From assembly GCF_028693505.1 (NCBI RefSeq), contig NZ_JAQUVF010000006.1, positions 19,713 through 83,712 of the forward strand: a stretch of 64,000 nt of DNA, given 5' to 3'. Numbering within the stretch: position 1 is the first letter of the stretch; every line of letters begins with the position of its first letter. Origin of the DNA: Oscillibacter sp. (GTDB taxonomy: Bacteria > Bacillota > Clostridia > Oscillospirales > Oscillospiraceae). Below are positions 7,407 to 17,122 of the stretch, in pieces. The position numbers were made by a program, and so were the translations under genes. The notes beneath the pieces are model-generated. The model saw nothing but the letters and a program-made list of their open reading frames with translations. It was not told the origin of the DNA and did not search any database.

Positions 7407-9851
7407 ATGGCAAGCAAACCCCGCAGAAAAAGTGACGCTGCCCGCCGCGCCAACCAGGTCATCCGCAGCCGGACGGTTGCGGTGATGATCCTTCTGGGCG
7501 TGTGTACCTTTGGAATGCTGTTCTGGAAGCTCTATGACCTCCAGATTCGTCAGCACGAAAAATTGCAGGAGCAGGCGGTCGCCCAGCAGACCCGCAGCAC
7601 GGTCATCACTGCCTCCCGCGGGACGCTCTATGACCGCAACGGCACTCCGCTGGCCATCTCCGCCACGGCAGAGACGGTGTTCATCTCCCCTCAGGAGATC
7701 GGGGAATTTGTGGAGAGCCAAAAAACCAAACAGACGGAGCTGCAGGAAAAGGCGGCTAAAAAGGGCGAGAGCTATACGCCCGGCGCGGTGCGGGACGGCA
7801 ATTATATTGCCCGGGGCCTTGGTCGGATTCTGGGCGTGGATGAGGGCATCATCCAGAAAAAGATGGAGCGCACCTGGTCTCAGTACGAGATCGTGAAGTT
7901 GCGCTCGGAGCAGGCCACCGCCGACGAGGTCCGCCGCTTTATCAACGGGCAGATCGACGATGCGGGCAATCCCGTGCCGGAGGGGCAGGAGCAAAAGCTG
8001 CGGGGCGTATACATGGAGCCGGATTCCAAGCGCTACTATCCCTATGGCTCCCTGGCCGCCAACGTCATCGGCTTCGTCAACGGGGAAAATAAGGGCGGCG
8101 TGGGGCTGGAGGCCAAGTACGAAAGCGTGCTGGAGGGCACCTCCGGCCTGACCGTCACAGCCAAAAACGCCAGAAACACCGATCTTCTCTACCAGTATGA
8201 GCAGTACTACGACGCGCAAAACGGCGAAAGTCTGGTGCTGACACTGGATACCAACGTGCAGCACTCTCTGGAGAAAAACATCGAGAGCATGGTGAAGAAA
8301 TTCAACGCCAAAAACGGCGCCACCGGCATCGTGATGGATGTGAACTCCGGCGCCATCGTGGGGATGGCGTCCTACCCCAATTACGACTTGAATGCCTACG
8401 GAACCATCTACGACGAAAAGCTGCAATCGCAGCTTACCGCAAAGCTGGCGGAGCTGGAGAAAAACCGCGGCAGCTATAAAACCGAGGAGGAGTATCAGGC
8501 GGCGGTCTCCAAGGCCACCAGCGACATGGTGCAGACCCAGTGGCGCAACAAGTGCATCGACTCCACCTACGAGCCCGGCTCCACCTTTAAGCCCCTGACG
8601 CTGGCGGCGGCGCTGGAAGAGGGCGTGGTCACCACGAATACCACCTTCGATTGCAGCGGCTCCATCAAGGTGCAGGGCTGGGGCAAGCCCATCAACTGCT
8701 CCAAAAAGATCGGGCACGGTCACCAGACGCTGGAACAGGCGGTGGGAAACTCCTGCAACCCCGCCTTCATCAGCATGGGATTGAAAATCGGCACGGAAAA
8801 ATACTATCAGTATCTCAAAGCATTTGGACTGATGGAGCCAACGGGCGTGGACATGATCGGCGAGGTGACGGGCCTTTTCGCCAGTGAGAAGAGCTTCAAC
8901 TCCAACGTGGTGTCGCTGGCCTCCTATGCCTTCGGCCAGACCTTTACCGTGACCCCGCTGCATCTGATCCGGGCGCAGGCCGCCTGCATCAACGGCGGAT
9001 ATCTCTATACGCCCTATGTGGTGGATCAGGAGCTGGACGACGACGGCAACATCGTCTCTCAGCATGATTCCACCCCCATCCGGCAGGTCATCAGCGAGGA
9101 AACCTCCGCCAAGGTGCGGCAGTGCCTGGAATACGTGGTGGCCAGCGGCACCGGCAAAAACGGTCAGGTGGTGGGCTACCGCATCGGCGGCAAGACCGGT
9201 ACCGCCGATAAGACCGGCACCCGTACCGCCAATAACCCTCAGGGCGACGTGGTGGTGTCCTTCATGTGCTTCGCCCCCGCCAACGACCCCCAGTACATCA
9301 TGCTCCTCACCATGGATACCCCCAGCCGGAATACCGGCGTTTACGTCTCCGGCGGCAATATGGTGGCGCCCACCGCCAGCAAGATCATGGGCGAAATTTT
9401 GCCGTATCTCGGCATCGAGCCGGACTATTCCGCCGAGGAGCTGGTAGGTGCGGACGCGGCGGTCCCCAATGTGGTGGGCCTTTCCACTGCGGACGCCAAG
9501 GCCAAAATGGAAAGCGCGGGCTTTGCCTGCCGAACCCTCGGCAGCGGCGATACCGTCACCGACCAGACGCCTGCCGGCGGCGCCATTGTTCCCAATAACG
9601 CCACCATCATCCTGTATCTGGGCGGGCAAAAACCGGACGATCCGTGTACGGTGCCCAATGTGGTGGGCCTCACCGCGTCTGAGGCGAATCAGACGCTGAC
9701 CAACGCGGGGCTTATTATGAAGGTGGCAGGCGCCACCGCGGCAAGCTCCGGCAATGTCCACGCCATCTCCCAGTCCCATCCCTCCGGCAGTCACTTGACG
9801 GTGGGCGAGGTGGTCACGGTCCAGTTCGGTGACAGCTCTGTTTTGGATTGA
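7407..9851 (+). CDS. Division/sporulation transpeptidase with two PASTA domains (PBP2B/SpoVD class)
   Basis: The 814-residue class B penicillin-binding protein has a membrane anchor at about residues 26-45, then the dimerisation domain starting ASRGTLYDRNGTPLA. Its transpeptidase domain has S392-T-F-K395, S449-C-N451 and K596-T-G-T as the three active-site motifs, all intact. Two C-terminal PASTA domains begin at VPNVVGLSTADAK (about 686) and VPNVVGLTASEAN (about 750). It cross-links septal peptidoglycan with its FtsW partner (12470-13699). In Firmicutes this slot holds FtsI/PBP2B or the sporulation paralogue SpoVD; two PASTA units do not decide between them, and with only one such gene here a division role is likely. 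RBS AAAAGGAGAACG. Confidence 0.92.
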   Translation: MASKPRRKSDAARRANQVIRSRTVAVMILLGVCTFGMLFWKLYDLQIRQHEKLQEQAVAQQTRSTVITASRGTLYDRNGTPLAISATAETVFISPQEIGEFVESQKTKQTELQEKAAKKGESYTPGAVRDGNYIARGLGRILGVDEGIIQKKMERTWSQYEIVKLRSEQATADEVRRFINGQIDDAGNPVPEGQEQKLRGVYMEPDSKRYYPYGSLAANVIGFVNGENKGGVGLEAKYESVLEGTSGLTVTAKNARNTDLLYQYEQYYDAQNGESLVLTLDTNVQHSLEKNIESMVKKFNAKNGATGIVMDVNSGAIVGMASYPNYDLNAYGTIYDEKLQSQLTAKLAELEKNRGSYKTEEEYQAAVSKATSDMVQTQWRNKCIDSTYEPGSTFKPLTLAAALEEGVVTTNTTFDCSGSIKVQGWGKPINCSKKIGHGHQTLEQAVGNSCNPAFISMGLKIGTEKYYQYLKAFGLMEPTGVDMIGEVTGLFASEKSFNSNVVSLASYAFGQTFTVTPLHLIRAQAACINGGYLYTPYVVDQELDDDGNIVSQHDSTPIRQVISEETSAKVRQCLEYVVASGTGKNGQVVGYRIGGKTGTADKTGTRTANNPQGDVVVSFMCFAPANDPQYIMLLTMDTPSRNTGVYVSGGNMVAPTASKIMGEILPYLGIEPDYSAEELVGADAAVPNVVGLSTADAKAKMESAGFACRTLGSGDTVTDQTPAGGAIVPNNATIILYLGGQKPDDPCTVPNVVGLTASEANQTLTNAGLIMKVAGATAASSGNVHAISQSHPSGSHLTVGEVVTVQFGDSSVLD

Positions 9852-9952
9852 CAGCAGGTTTCACAAGGTTTTAGGCACCATTGTGCGTATACTTTGCGTT
9901 TCGTCCTGACTATAATAAGGCTGGAAAACTCAATATAAAGGGGCGGATACGC

Positions 9953-11404
9953 ATGAAATTAAAAGAATTATTGCAGGGACTCCCGATCCTCTCCGCGAAG
10001 GCGGACCTCAATACGGAGATTTCGGATGTGAGCTATGACTCCCGGACCACAAAGCCCGGGGACCTCTTCGTGGCAATGACCGGCTTCGCCGTGGACGGAC
10101 ACACCTTTATCGCCAGGGCGGTTTCTGCCGGCGCGGCGGCTGTGGTGTGCGAACGTCCGCCGGAGGACGGGACGGTTCCCTATGTGCAGGTGGAAAACTC
10201 CCGGCGGGCGCTGGCGGTAATAGGCGCAAATTACTTCGGCCATCCCGCGGACGCCATGACCATGGTGGGCGTCACCGGGACCAACGGAAAGACCACCACC
10301 ACCTATCTCTTAAAAGCGGTCTTGGAGCAGGAGCTGGGCGCCCGGGTGGGGCTGATCGGCACCAATCAGAATATGATCGGCAGCGAGGTCCTTCCCACGG
10401 AGCGGACCACGCCGGAATCCTTTGAGCTTCAGCGCCTGTTTGCCCAGATGCGCTCTGCGGGCTGCACCCACGTGGTGATGGAGGTATCCTCCCATGCGCT
10501 GGTGCTGGACCGGGTCTGGGGCGTTTCCTACGACGTGGGCATTTTTACCAATCTGACCCAGGACCATCTGGATTTCCACAGGACCATGGAAGAATATTGC
10601 GACGCCAAGGCGATGCTCTTTCAAAACTGCGCCGTGGGCGTTTGCAACGCCGACGATCCGTGGACGGAGCGGCTGCTGCGCGGCGCTACGTGTAAAACGT
10701 TTTTCTACGCCGAGAAGGCTAACGCCGACCTGCGGGCGGAGGACGTCCTTCTCGCGGCGGACCACATTGGATTCACGGCGGTGACAAAGGACGCCCGGGT
10801 GGATGTCCGGGTGAATATCCCCGGCGGCTTCATGGTGTACAATACGCTGGATGTGCTCTGTGCGGCGCTGGCGCTGGGCATTCCTCTGGAAAGAAGCGCC
10901 GAGGCGCTTGCCCGGGTCCCCCATGTGAAGGGCCGGGTGGAGGTGGTCCCCACGCCGGGAAAGGACTTTACGGTGCTCATCGACTACGCCCACAGTCCCG
11001 ACAGTCTGGAAAATGTGTTGCGGACGGTGAAGGGCTTTGCCAAGGGCCGTACCATCGCGCTCTTTGGCTGCGGCGGCGACCGGGACCGGACGAAGCGGCC
11101 CAAAATGGGCGCTGTCGCCGCCAAGTTGGCGGACTTTGCAATCGTCACCTCCGATAACCCCCGGACGGAAGAGCCGGCGGCCATCATTGCAGATATTTTG
11201 CCCGGCCTTGCCGGGAGTGAGACGCCCTATACGGTTGTGGAAAACCGGGTGGAGGCCATCCATTACGGGCTGGACCACGCAGGCGCGGGGGACGTCCTCG
11301 TCCTTTGCGGCAAGGGCCACGAAAGCTATCAGGAAATCAACCACGTCAAGCACCACATGGATGAACGGGAGATCGTGGCGGAGTACCTGAACGGGGGAAA
11401 ATAA
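9953..11404 (+). CDS. murE: UDP-MurNAc-L-Ala-D-Glu:meso-DAP ligase MurE
   Basis: The protein has 483 residues from the ATG at 9953, which follows AAAGGGG; an upstream extension to 9881 lacks similarity. GVTGTNGKTTTTYLL (near residue 105) is the Mur ligase P-loop. The C-terminal TSDNPRTEEP contains the DNPR motif that selects meso-diaminopimelate over lysine, so the wall is expected to be DAP-type. This agrees with the dap genes at 43-46 kb. It adds DAP to the UDP-MurNAc dipeptide in the cytosol. The next enzymes MurF, MurD and MurC are not in this cluster. Confidence 0.95.
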   Translation: MKLKELLQGLPILSAKADLNTEISDVSYDSRTTKPGDLFVAMTGFAVDGHTFIARAVSAGAAAVVCERPPEDGTVPYVQVENSRRALAVIGANYFGHPADAMTMVGVTGTNGKTTTTYLLKAVLEQELGARVGLIGTNQNMIGSEVLPTERTTPESFELQRLFAQMRSAGCTHVVMEVSSHALVLDRVWGVSYDVGIFTNLTQDHLDFHRTMEEYCDAKAMLFQNCAVGVCNADDPWTERLLRGATCKTFFYAEKANADLRAEDVLLAADHIGFTAVTKDARVDVRVNIPGGFMVYNTLDVLCAALALGIPLERSAEALARVPHVKGRVEVVPTPGKDFTVLIDYAHSPDSLENVLRTVKGFAKGRTIALFGCGGDRDRTKRPKMGAVAAKLADFAIVTSDNPRTEEPAAIIADILPGLAGSETPYTVVENRVEAIHYGLDHAGAGDVLVLCGKGHESYQEINHVKHHMDEREIVAEYLNGGK

Positions 11405-11449
11405 GACACAAAAGCGCCGGCGGGGGAGTCCGGCGGAAAAGGGAGAAGT

Positions 11450-12439
11450 ATGGAGTTGTTGATCTGGATTGCGGCGGGAATCAGTTTTCTTCTGACCCTG
11501 GTGATCGGAAAGTTTTTGATTCCGGAGCTGCGAAAACTGAAGGCCGGGCAGGAGATCCGAAAGGACGGACCCTCGTGGCACGCCGGAAAGGCCGGTACGC
11601 CCACCATGGGCGGTATCATGTTCATTCTGGGCGTGGGCGTCACGGTGTTTGTGCTGGGCTGGAAGATGATGCTCAGTGGAATTTTTATTCATCTCTATGT
11701 ATACCTGTTCGCGTTGATTTTTGGCCTGATCGGCTTTGTGGACGATTACCGCAAGGTCCGTCAGCACCAGAACGAGGGTCTCACCGCCAAGCAGAAGTTT
11801 GTTTTGCAGCTGGCGGCCGCCATTGTGTTTTTGTGCCTGATGCGCTATGAGGAGCTTTTGACCAACGAGGTGTACGTTCCCTTCGTGAATGTGACCTTCA
11901 CCATGAACTGGGTGGTGTATCTTGCCTTTGCGGCGTTTGTGATCGTGGGCTGCGTCAACGCGGTCAATCTGACGGACGGCATTGACGGCCTTGCCACCAG
12001 CGTCACCTTCGTGGTGATGGCGTTTTTCACGGTGGCGGGCGCGCTGTACAGCTTTCACGGGGTGCAGGCGCTGTTTCCGGCGGCTCTGGCGGGGGGGCTT
12101 GCAGCCTTTTTCGTTTACAACCACCACCCCGCCAAGACCTTTATGGGCGACACCGGCAGTTTGTTTCTGGGCGGCGCGGTGGCCGCTGTGGCGTTTGCCA
12201 TGGACCTGCCGCTGATTTTGATTCCGGTGGGCGTTATTTACATCGCGGAGACCGTGAGCGATATCATTCAGGTGACGTATTTCAAGATGACCCACGGCAA
12301 GCGCTTTTTCAAAATGGCACCGCTGCACCATCATCTGGAGCTCTCCGGCTGGAGCGAGGCAAAGCTGGTGACGGTGTTTTCCATCATCACGCTGGTGTGC
12401 TGCGTTTTGGCGTATTTCGGCATACAGGGACGGTATTAA
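11450..12439 (+). CDS. mraY: Phospho-MurNAc-pentapeptide transferase MraY
   Basis: The 329-residue polytopic protein has about ten hydrophobic segments. It has the catalytic and substrate motifs FVDDYRKV (DDxxK), AVNLTDGIDGLA, and PAKTFMGDTGSLFLGG, and LHHHLELSGW near the end. MraY moves phospho-MurNAc-pentapeptide onto undecaprenyl phosphate at the inner face of the membrane, making lipid I. Start at 11450 follows AAAAGGGAGAAGT. The length agrees with Firmicutes homologues. Confidence 0.95.
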   Translation: MELLIWIAAGISFLLTLVIGKFLIPELRKLKAGQEIRKDGPSWHAGKAGTPTMGGIMFILGVGVTVFVLGWKMMLSGIFIHLYVYLFALIFGLIGFVDDYRKVRQHQNEGLTAKQKFVLQLAAAIVFLCLMRYEELLTNEVYVPFVNVTFTMNWVVYLAFAAFVIVGCVNAVNLTDGIDGLATSVTFVVMAFFTVAGALYSFHGVQALFPAALAGGLAAFFVYNHHPAKTFMGDTGSLFLGGAVAAVAFAMDLPLILIPVGVIYIAETVSDIIQVTYFKMTHGKRFFKMAPLHHHLELSGWSEAKLVTVFSIITLVCCVLAYFGIQGRY

Positions 12440-12469
12440 GCAAAAACAAAGCGGGAAGGGGGGAGAGCG

Positions 12470-13699
12470 GTGACAAAACAGGGGACCACGCAGCGGCGCA
12501 GGCCAATGCCCCGGGAAGAAGCGCTGGAGCGGCAGAAGCGGGCGCAGCAGCTGCGGGAAAAGGAGCAGGAGAGCCGGGAACTGGCCCGCGGCCCTATCGA
12601 TCTGCCCTTTTGTCTGCTGGTTTTGCTGCTGACGGGCATCGGACTTGTGATGCTGCTTTCCGCCAGCTTTCCATCCGCCTATTACATCAACAGTGACCCC
12701 ACCCATTATTTTGTGCGGCAGGGAATTTTTGCGGCGGCGGGGATCGCGGCCATGTTCCTCCTCAGCCGCATCAATTACCAGCGCTTTCGCGCCATCGCCA
12801 AGCCGCTGCTCTATCTGGCCTTCATTTTGCTGGTGCTGGTCATTATTCCGGGAAACCCCATCGCCGTCACCCGCAACCACGCCACCCGCTGGATCGGCAT
12901 CGGCGAGCTGTTCACCTTCCAGCCCTCGGAAATCGCCAAGATGGCAGTGGTGATCTATTTTTCCAGCAGCATTTCCAAAAAGAAGGATAAGATGAACACC
13001 ACCCGATACGGCATTACGCCCTACCTCCTGATTTTGGGCGCGCTTTCCGTGCTGATGCTGCTGGAGCCTCATCTTTCCGGCACGGTGCTCATCGTGGGCA
13101 CCGGCGCGGTTTTGATGCTCATCGGCGGCATCAACCTCGGCTGGGTGCTTGCCGCGATGGGCGGCGCGGCGGGCGTAGCCGCGCTGATGTTCTCCGGCAT
13201 CATCTCTTACGGGCAGTCCCGCATCGCCATGTGGCACAACCCCTGGCTGGACGCGCAGGGGGACGGATACCAGCTGGTGCAAAGTCTGCTGTCCATCGGC
13301 TCGGGGGGCCTTCTGGGCGTGGGGCTTGGAAAAAGCCGCCAGAAGTATCTGTATCTGCCGGAGGAGCACAACGACTTCATTTTCGCCATCATCTGCGAGG
13401 AACTGGGATTGATCGGCGCCACCATCATCATGCTGCTTTTCGCGGCACTGATCCTGCGGGGCTACTGGATCGCGCTCCATGCCCGGGACCGGTTCGGAAG
13501 CCTTCTGGTGGTGGGCGTTACCACGCTGATCGCGCTGCAAACGTTTTTGAATATCGGCGTGGTCACGGGACTGCTGCCCACCACCGGTATCTCGCTGCCC
13601 TTTTTCAGCTATGGAGGCACGGCGCTTTCCATGCAGTTGGCGGAAATGGGCATCGTGCTCAGCGTCTCGCGACAAATGAAGCCCACGAAGGCAGGGTAG
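12470..13699 (+). CDS. ftsW: SEDS-family glycosyltransferase FtsW (or SpoVE)
   Basis: The GTG start at 12470 follows GGGGAGAGCG. The 409-residue protein has a basic, charged N-terminal tail of about 45 residues and roughly ten membrane helices. It carries SEDS signatures ATRWIGIGELFTFQPSEIAK, SLLSIGSGGLLGVGLGKSRQK, LPEEHNDFIFAI and GLLPTTGISLPFFSYGGT. FtsW polymerises lipid II for the septum with the class B PBP encoded at 7407-9851. In sporulating Firmicutes the paralogue SpoVE sits at the same position, so either name may fit. It lies between mraY and murG, where murD would normally sit. Confidence 0.92.
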   Translation: MTKQGTTQRRRPMPREEALERQKRAQQLREKEQESRELARGPIDLPFCLLVLLLTGIGLVMLLSASFPSAYYINSDPTHYFVRQGIFAAAGIAAMFLLSRINYQRFRAIAKPLLYLAFILLVLVIIPGNPIAVTRNHATRWIGIGELFTFQPSEIAKMAVVIYFSSSISKKKDKMNTTRYGITPYLLILGALSVLMLLEPHLSGTVLIVGTGAVLMLIGGINLGWVLAAMGGAAGVAALMFSGIISYGQSRIAMWHNPWLDAQGDGYQLVQSLLSIGSGGLLGVGLGKSRQKYLYLPEEHNDFIFAIICEELGLIGATIIMLLFAALILRGYWIALHARDRFGSLLVVGVTTLIALQTFLNIGVVTGLLPTTGISLPFFSYGGTALSMQLAEMGIVLSVSRQMKPTKAG

Positions 13700-13710
13700 G
13701 TGTTAAGGAA

Positions 13711-14844
13711 ATGAAGCAGATACAGCGCGTGATTTTTACCTGCGGCGGCACGGCGGGGCATGTGAATCCCGCCGTCGCGCTGGCACAGCTGATGCAAAAG
13801 GAAAACCGGTCCACGGAGGTTTTATTCGTGGGTGCGGAGCGGGGACTGGAAAAAGACCTGATCCCCAAGGCGGGCTATGATTTTCGCACCGTCCACATCT
13901 CCAGCTTCCACCGCTCCGTAAAGCCCCGGGAGCTGCGCCACAACGCGGTTTCCCTCTGCAATTTGCTGCGGGCGCCCCGGGAGGCCCGGGCCATTTTGCG
14001 GGAGTTTCGACCGGACGTGGTCATCGGCACCGGCGGCTATGCCAGCTTTCCCATGGTGAAGGCGGCGGCTAAGGCGGGCATCCCCACGGCGGTCCATGAA
14101 TCCAACATGGTGCCGGGTCTGACCACCCAGATGCTGGAGCCCTTCGCCTCCCGCATCTGCGTGGGCTTTGAGGCGTGCCGGGCGCAGTACCGCCACCCGG
14201 AGAAGGTGCTGGTCACCGGAACGCCGGTGCGGGGAGACTTCTTTTCCCTGACGAAGGAGGAGGCCAAGAGGCGGCTGGGCGTGGACGACGGCCGGGCGCT
14301 GATCGTCTCCTTCTGGGGGTCCCTGGGCGCGTCTGACATGAACCGCGCTATGGCGGACTTCCTCGCGCTGGAGGCGGCAAAGGAACCCTTCCATCACATC
14401 CATGGCGCGGGAAAGAGCGGCTACCCCATGATGCAAAAGCTGCTGGCGCAAAAGGGCGTGGATCTTGCCGCCCACCCGTCCCTTTCCCTGCGGGAGTATA
14501 TTTACGATATGGCGACGGTGATGCGGGCGGCGGATCTGGTCATTTCCCGGGCGGGCGCCTCCACCATCAGCGAGCTGACGGCGCTGGGCGTTCCGGCGCT
14601 GCTGGTGCCCTCGCCCCATGTCACCAACAACCATCAGGAGAAAAATGCCCGGGTGCTGGAGGCGGCGGGCGGCGCGGCGGTGCTACTGGAAAAGGACGCC
14701 TCCGCCTCGGCGCTGTTTCAGACCGCCTGCGGCATCCTCCATGACGCCGCGGAGCAAAAATCTATGGAGACCGCCATGACGGCCCTCGGCATCCGGGACG
14801 CCGCAGCGCGCATTTACCAGACGGTTTTGGAGCTGATCCAGTAA
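13711..14844 (+). CDS. murG: UDP-GlcNAc:lipid I GlcNAc transferase MurG
   Basis: The ATG at 13711 gives 377 residues beginning RVIFTCGGTAGHVNPAVALA, the donor-binding glycine loop. IGTGGYASFPMV, HESNMVPG and the C-terminal SRAGASTISELTALGVPALL (UDP-GlcNAc binding) complete the GT28 family pattern. MurG makes lipid II at the membrane inner face. The start is 12 bp after the ftsW stop. The nearest purine-rich site (AAGGAA) is unusually close, so TAGGTG further upstream is probably the ribosome site. Confidence 0.93.
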   Translation: MKQIQRVIFTCGGTAGHVNPAVALAQLMQKENRSTEVLFVGAERGLEKDLIPKAGYDFRTVHISSFHRSVKPRELRHNAVSLCNLLRAPREARAILREFRPDVVIGTGGYASFPMVKAAAKAGIPTAVHESNMVPGLTTQMLEPFASRICVGFEACRAQYRHPEKVLVTGTPVRGDFFSLTKEEAKRRLGVDDGRALIVSFWGSLGASDMNRAMADFLALEAAKEPFHHIHGAGKSGYPMMQKLLAQKGVDLAAHPSLSLREYIYDMATVMRAADLVISRAGASTISELTALGVPALLVPSPHVTNNHQEKNARVLEAAGGAAVLLEKDASASALFQTACGILHDAAEQKSMETAMTALGIRDAAARIYQTVLELIQ

Positions 14845-14908
14845 CCACAAAGCCTCTTTGCCCATAGGATGGTTCATAATACCATCTTGGGTATGGAGGG
14901 GAATGGAT

Positions 14909-16165
14909 ATGAGTCAGCTTTTGATCGGCGGCGGGCGGAGCTTGCAGGGCGAGGTGGCGATCCAGGGAGCGAAGAACAGCGTGCTCCCCATTCTGGCGGC
15001 CACCATTTTGACCCGCAGCCGGGTAGAACTGCGGGGCTGTCCCCGCCTGCGGGATGTGGACGCCTCGGTGCGGATTCTGGAGACGCTGGGCTGCCGCGCC
15101 GGGTGGGACGGCGACAGCTTGACGGTGGACACCGCCGGGTTGAACGGTTGGACCATTTCTGATATACTGATGCGGGAAATGCGCTCCTCTGCCATTTTTC
15201 TCGGCGCCATTCTGGCCCGCTGCGGTCAGGCGGAGCTGAGCTATCCCGGCGGGTGCGAGCTGGGCCCTCGACCCATTGACCTGCATCTGGCGGGCCTGAG
15301 GGAGCTAGGGGCGGAAATCGACGACGCAGGCGGCATTTTGCACTGCACCGCTGCCCACATGGCAGGCAGTGAGATCGTCTTAAGCCTGCCCTCGGTGGGC
15401 GCGACGGAGAATTTGATGCTGGCAGCTTGCGGCGCGGAGGGCACCACGGTGATTTCCAATGCCGCCCGGGAGCCGGAGATCGTGAATCTCCAGAACTTTT
15501 TGAACGCCTGCGGCGGCAAGGTTTCCGGCGCGGGCGGCTCGACGGTCGTGGTGGAGGGCGGAAGGACGCTGCATGGCGGCGTCTATACCGTGATGCCGGA
15601 CCGCATTGCCGCGGCAACCTATCTTTGCGCCGCGGCCTCCGCCGGAGGAGAGATCTTTTTACGGGGCGCCCGGGAACAGCACCTTTCCACCGTGACCGCG
15701 GCTTTGCGGGAAGCGGGCTGCGATATCCGCTCGGATGCGGCGGGCATCGTCTTAAGCTGCCGGGGGCAGCTCAAGGCAATCCGTCCGGTGCGCACAGCGC
15801 CCTATCCGGGCTTTCCCACAGATGCGCAGGCCGTTTTGATGGCGGCGCTGCTGCGCCATCGGGGCGCGACGGTGTTTGAGGAAAATATTTTTGAAAATCG
15901 CTATCGCCATGTGGATGAACTGACCCGCATGGGGGCGGAGATCCGGGTGATGGGCCGCGTGGCGGTGGTCACCGGCGTGGAGACGCTGCGGGGCGCTTCG
16001 GTGCGCTGCACCGATCTGCGGGGCGGGGCGGCGCTGTGCGTGGCCGCGCTGGCGGCGCAGGGCGAGACGAAAGTGAGCGCCATCGACCACATCGACCGGG
16101 GATATCAGGACTTGGCGGGCGATTTACGGGCTTTGGGAGCGGACATTGTCCGCACAGAAGAATAA
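14909..16165 (+). CDS. murA: UDP-GlcNAc 1-carboxyvinyltransferase MurA
   Basis: The start at 14909 is preferred because GGAGGG lies 8 bp upstream; an ATG at 14903 is possible but too close. The 418-residue product starts MSQLLIGGGRSLQGEV and has AIQGAKNSVLPILAATIL and PGGCELGPRPIDLHLAGLRE, which contains the catalytic cysteine that fosfomycin attacks. It catalyses the first committed peptidoglycan step, adding enolpyruvate from PEP to UDP-GlcNAc. Position between murG and ftsQ is common in Clostridia. Confidence 0.94.
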   Translation: MSQLLIGGGRSLQGEVAIQGAKNSVLPILAATILTRSRVELRGCPRLRDVDASVRILETLGCRAGWDGDSLTVDTAGLNGWTISDILMREMRSSAIFLGAILARCGQAELSYPGGCELGPRPIDLHLAGLRELGAEIDDAGGILHCTAAHMAGSEIVLSLPSVGATENLMLAACGAEGTTVISNAAREPEIVNLQNFLNACGGKVSGAGGSTVVVEGGRTLHGGVYTVMPDRIAAATYLCAAASAGGEIFLRGAREQHLSTVTAALREAGCDIRSDAAGIVLSCRGQLKAIRPVRTAPYPGFPTDAQAVLMAALLRHRGATVFEENIFENRYRHVDELTRMGAEIRVMGRVAVVTGVETLRGASVRCTDLRGGAALCVAALAAQGETKVSAIDHIDRGYQDLAGDLRALGADIVRTEE

Positions 16166-16180
16166 CAGTAGGAGAACGGC

Positions 16181-16957
16181 ATGGCGAGACGCAGAAAATC
16201 CAATCGGCGGAGAAGAGGAAGTTTCGGCTTCCTCTATAAGCTCCTGTCTGTACTGGTGATCTGCGGAGCCATTGTCGCGGCGCTGACCCTGTTTTTCCGG
16301 GTGGACACCATTGTGGTCACGGGGCAGCAGCGCTATACGCAGCAGGAGGTGGTGGATGCCACCGGCATCCAGTCCGGTGACAACCTCTTCCTGCTGAATA
16401 AGTATAACGCGGCCAACAACATTGCTACGGCCCTGCCGTATATCAACATCGAGGATGTCTGGATTCGGCGCAAGCTGCCGGATACGCTGCTGATCGACGT
16501 GAAAGAATGCGGCATCCCCATGGCGGTGGTGCAGGACGGGAGTGCCTGGCTGGTGAGCCCGGGGGGAAAGATCGTGGAGCAGAAGGCATCTGATGCGACG
16601 TCGGATTACGGCGTGATCGACGGGTGCCAGCTGCTGGCGCCTTCCGTGGGGACGCAGCTGGCGCTGGCCACGGAACATGCCAGCCAGCAAAGAAGCCTGC
16701 TGGCGCTGATGACGGCGCTGGAGGAGGCCGGAGAGCTGGAGAAGGTGGACGCCATCCACTTGCAGGATCTCTCCATGCTCACCATGGAGTATGACGGACG
16801 CTTCACGGTGCAGCTGCCCTATGGGGCGGATTACGAGCGGAAGCTGAAGGCGTTTGCGCAAATTCTTACCAGCGGCGCCATTCAGGACAATATGACCGGC
16901 ACCTTCGACATGCGTCGGGAGGACGGAAGAATCAATCTGATTCAAAATGTACGGTGA
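16181..16957 (+). CDS. ftsQ: Cell division protein FtsQ/DivIB
   Basis: The 258-residue bitopic protein has a very basic N-terminus (MARRRKSNRRRRGSFG), one membrane helix at about residues 19-43, then a POTRA domain (VDTIVVTGQQRYTQQEVVDATGI) and the FtsQ region. It is part of the FtsQ-FtsL-FtsB division complex on the outer face of the membrane. Start at 16181 follows AGGAGAACGGC. It ends the mraZ-led gene run, since ftsZ has its own promoter. Confidence 0.88.
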   Translation: MARRRKSNRRRRGSFGFLYKLLSVLVICGAIVAALTLFFRVDTIVVTGQQRYTQQEVVDATGIQSGDNLFLLNKYNAANNIATALPYINIEDVWIRRKLPDTLLIDVKECGIPMAVVQDGSAWLVSPGGKIVEQKASDATSDYGVIDGCQLLAPSVGTQLALATEHASQQRSLLALMTALEEAGELEKVDAIHLQDLSMLTMEYDGRFTVQLPYGADYERKLKAFAQILTSGAIQDNMTGTFDMRREDGRINLIQNVR

Positions 16958-17015
16958 ATAAAAAGCGAGATATTCGTTTTTTTTCCAAAATTGGCCCGAA
17001 AACAAAGAGGGGCAC

Positions 17016-17044
17016 TTGACCGGAGCGGGAAAGTGTCATACAAT
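17016..17044 (+). promoter_or_regulatory. ftsZ promoter
   Basis: TTGACC and TACAAT are separated by 17 bp, about 80 bp upstream of the ftsZ start, so ftsZ can be transcribed separately from the upstream cluster. Confidence 0.75.
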
Positions 17045-17122
17045 GAATAAAATATCACAGAATATGCCGTGATAAATTGGGCGAAAGCCCTTTCTACACA
17101 AATGATAGCAGGAGGCACCACT

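Noticed and set aside
7227..9794. Long minus-strand frame opposite the PBP gene
   Set aside because: Low-complexity Gly/His/Ala composition, no start signals and a fully convincing gene on the plus strand.
10310..13675. Very long minus-strand frame (1121 codons) opposite murE-mraY-ftsW
   Set aside because: It is antisense to genes with clear families, is His/Arg/Gln-rich without domains and results from high GC at third positions.
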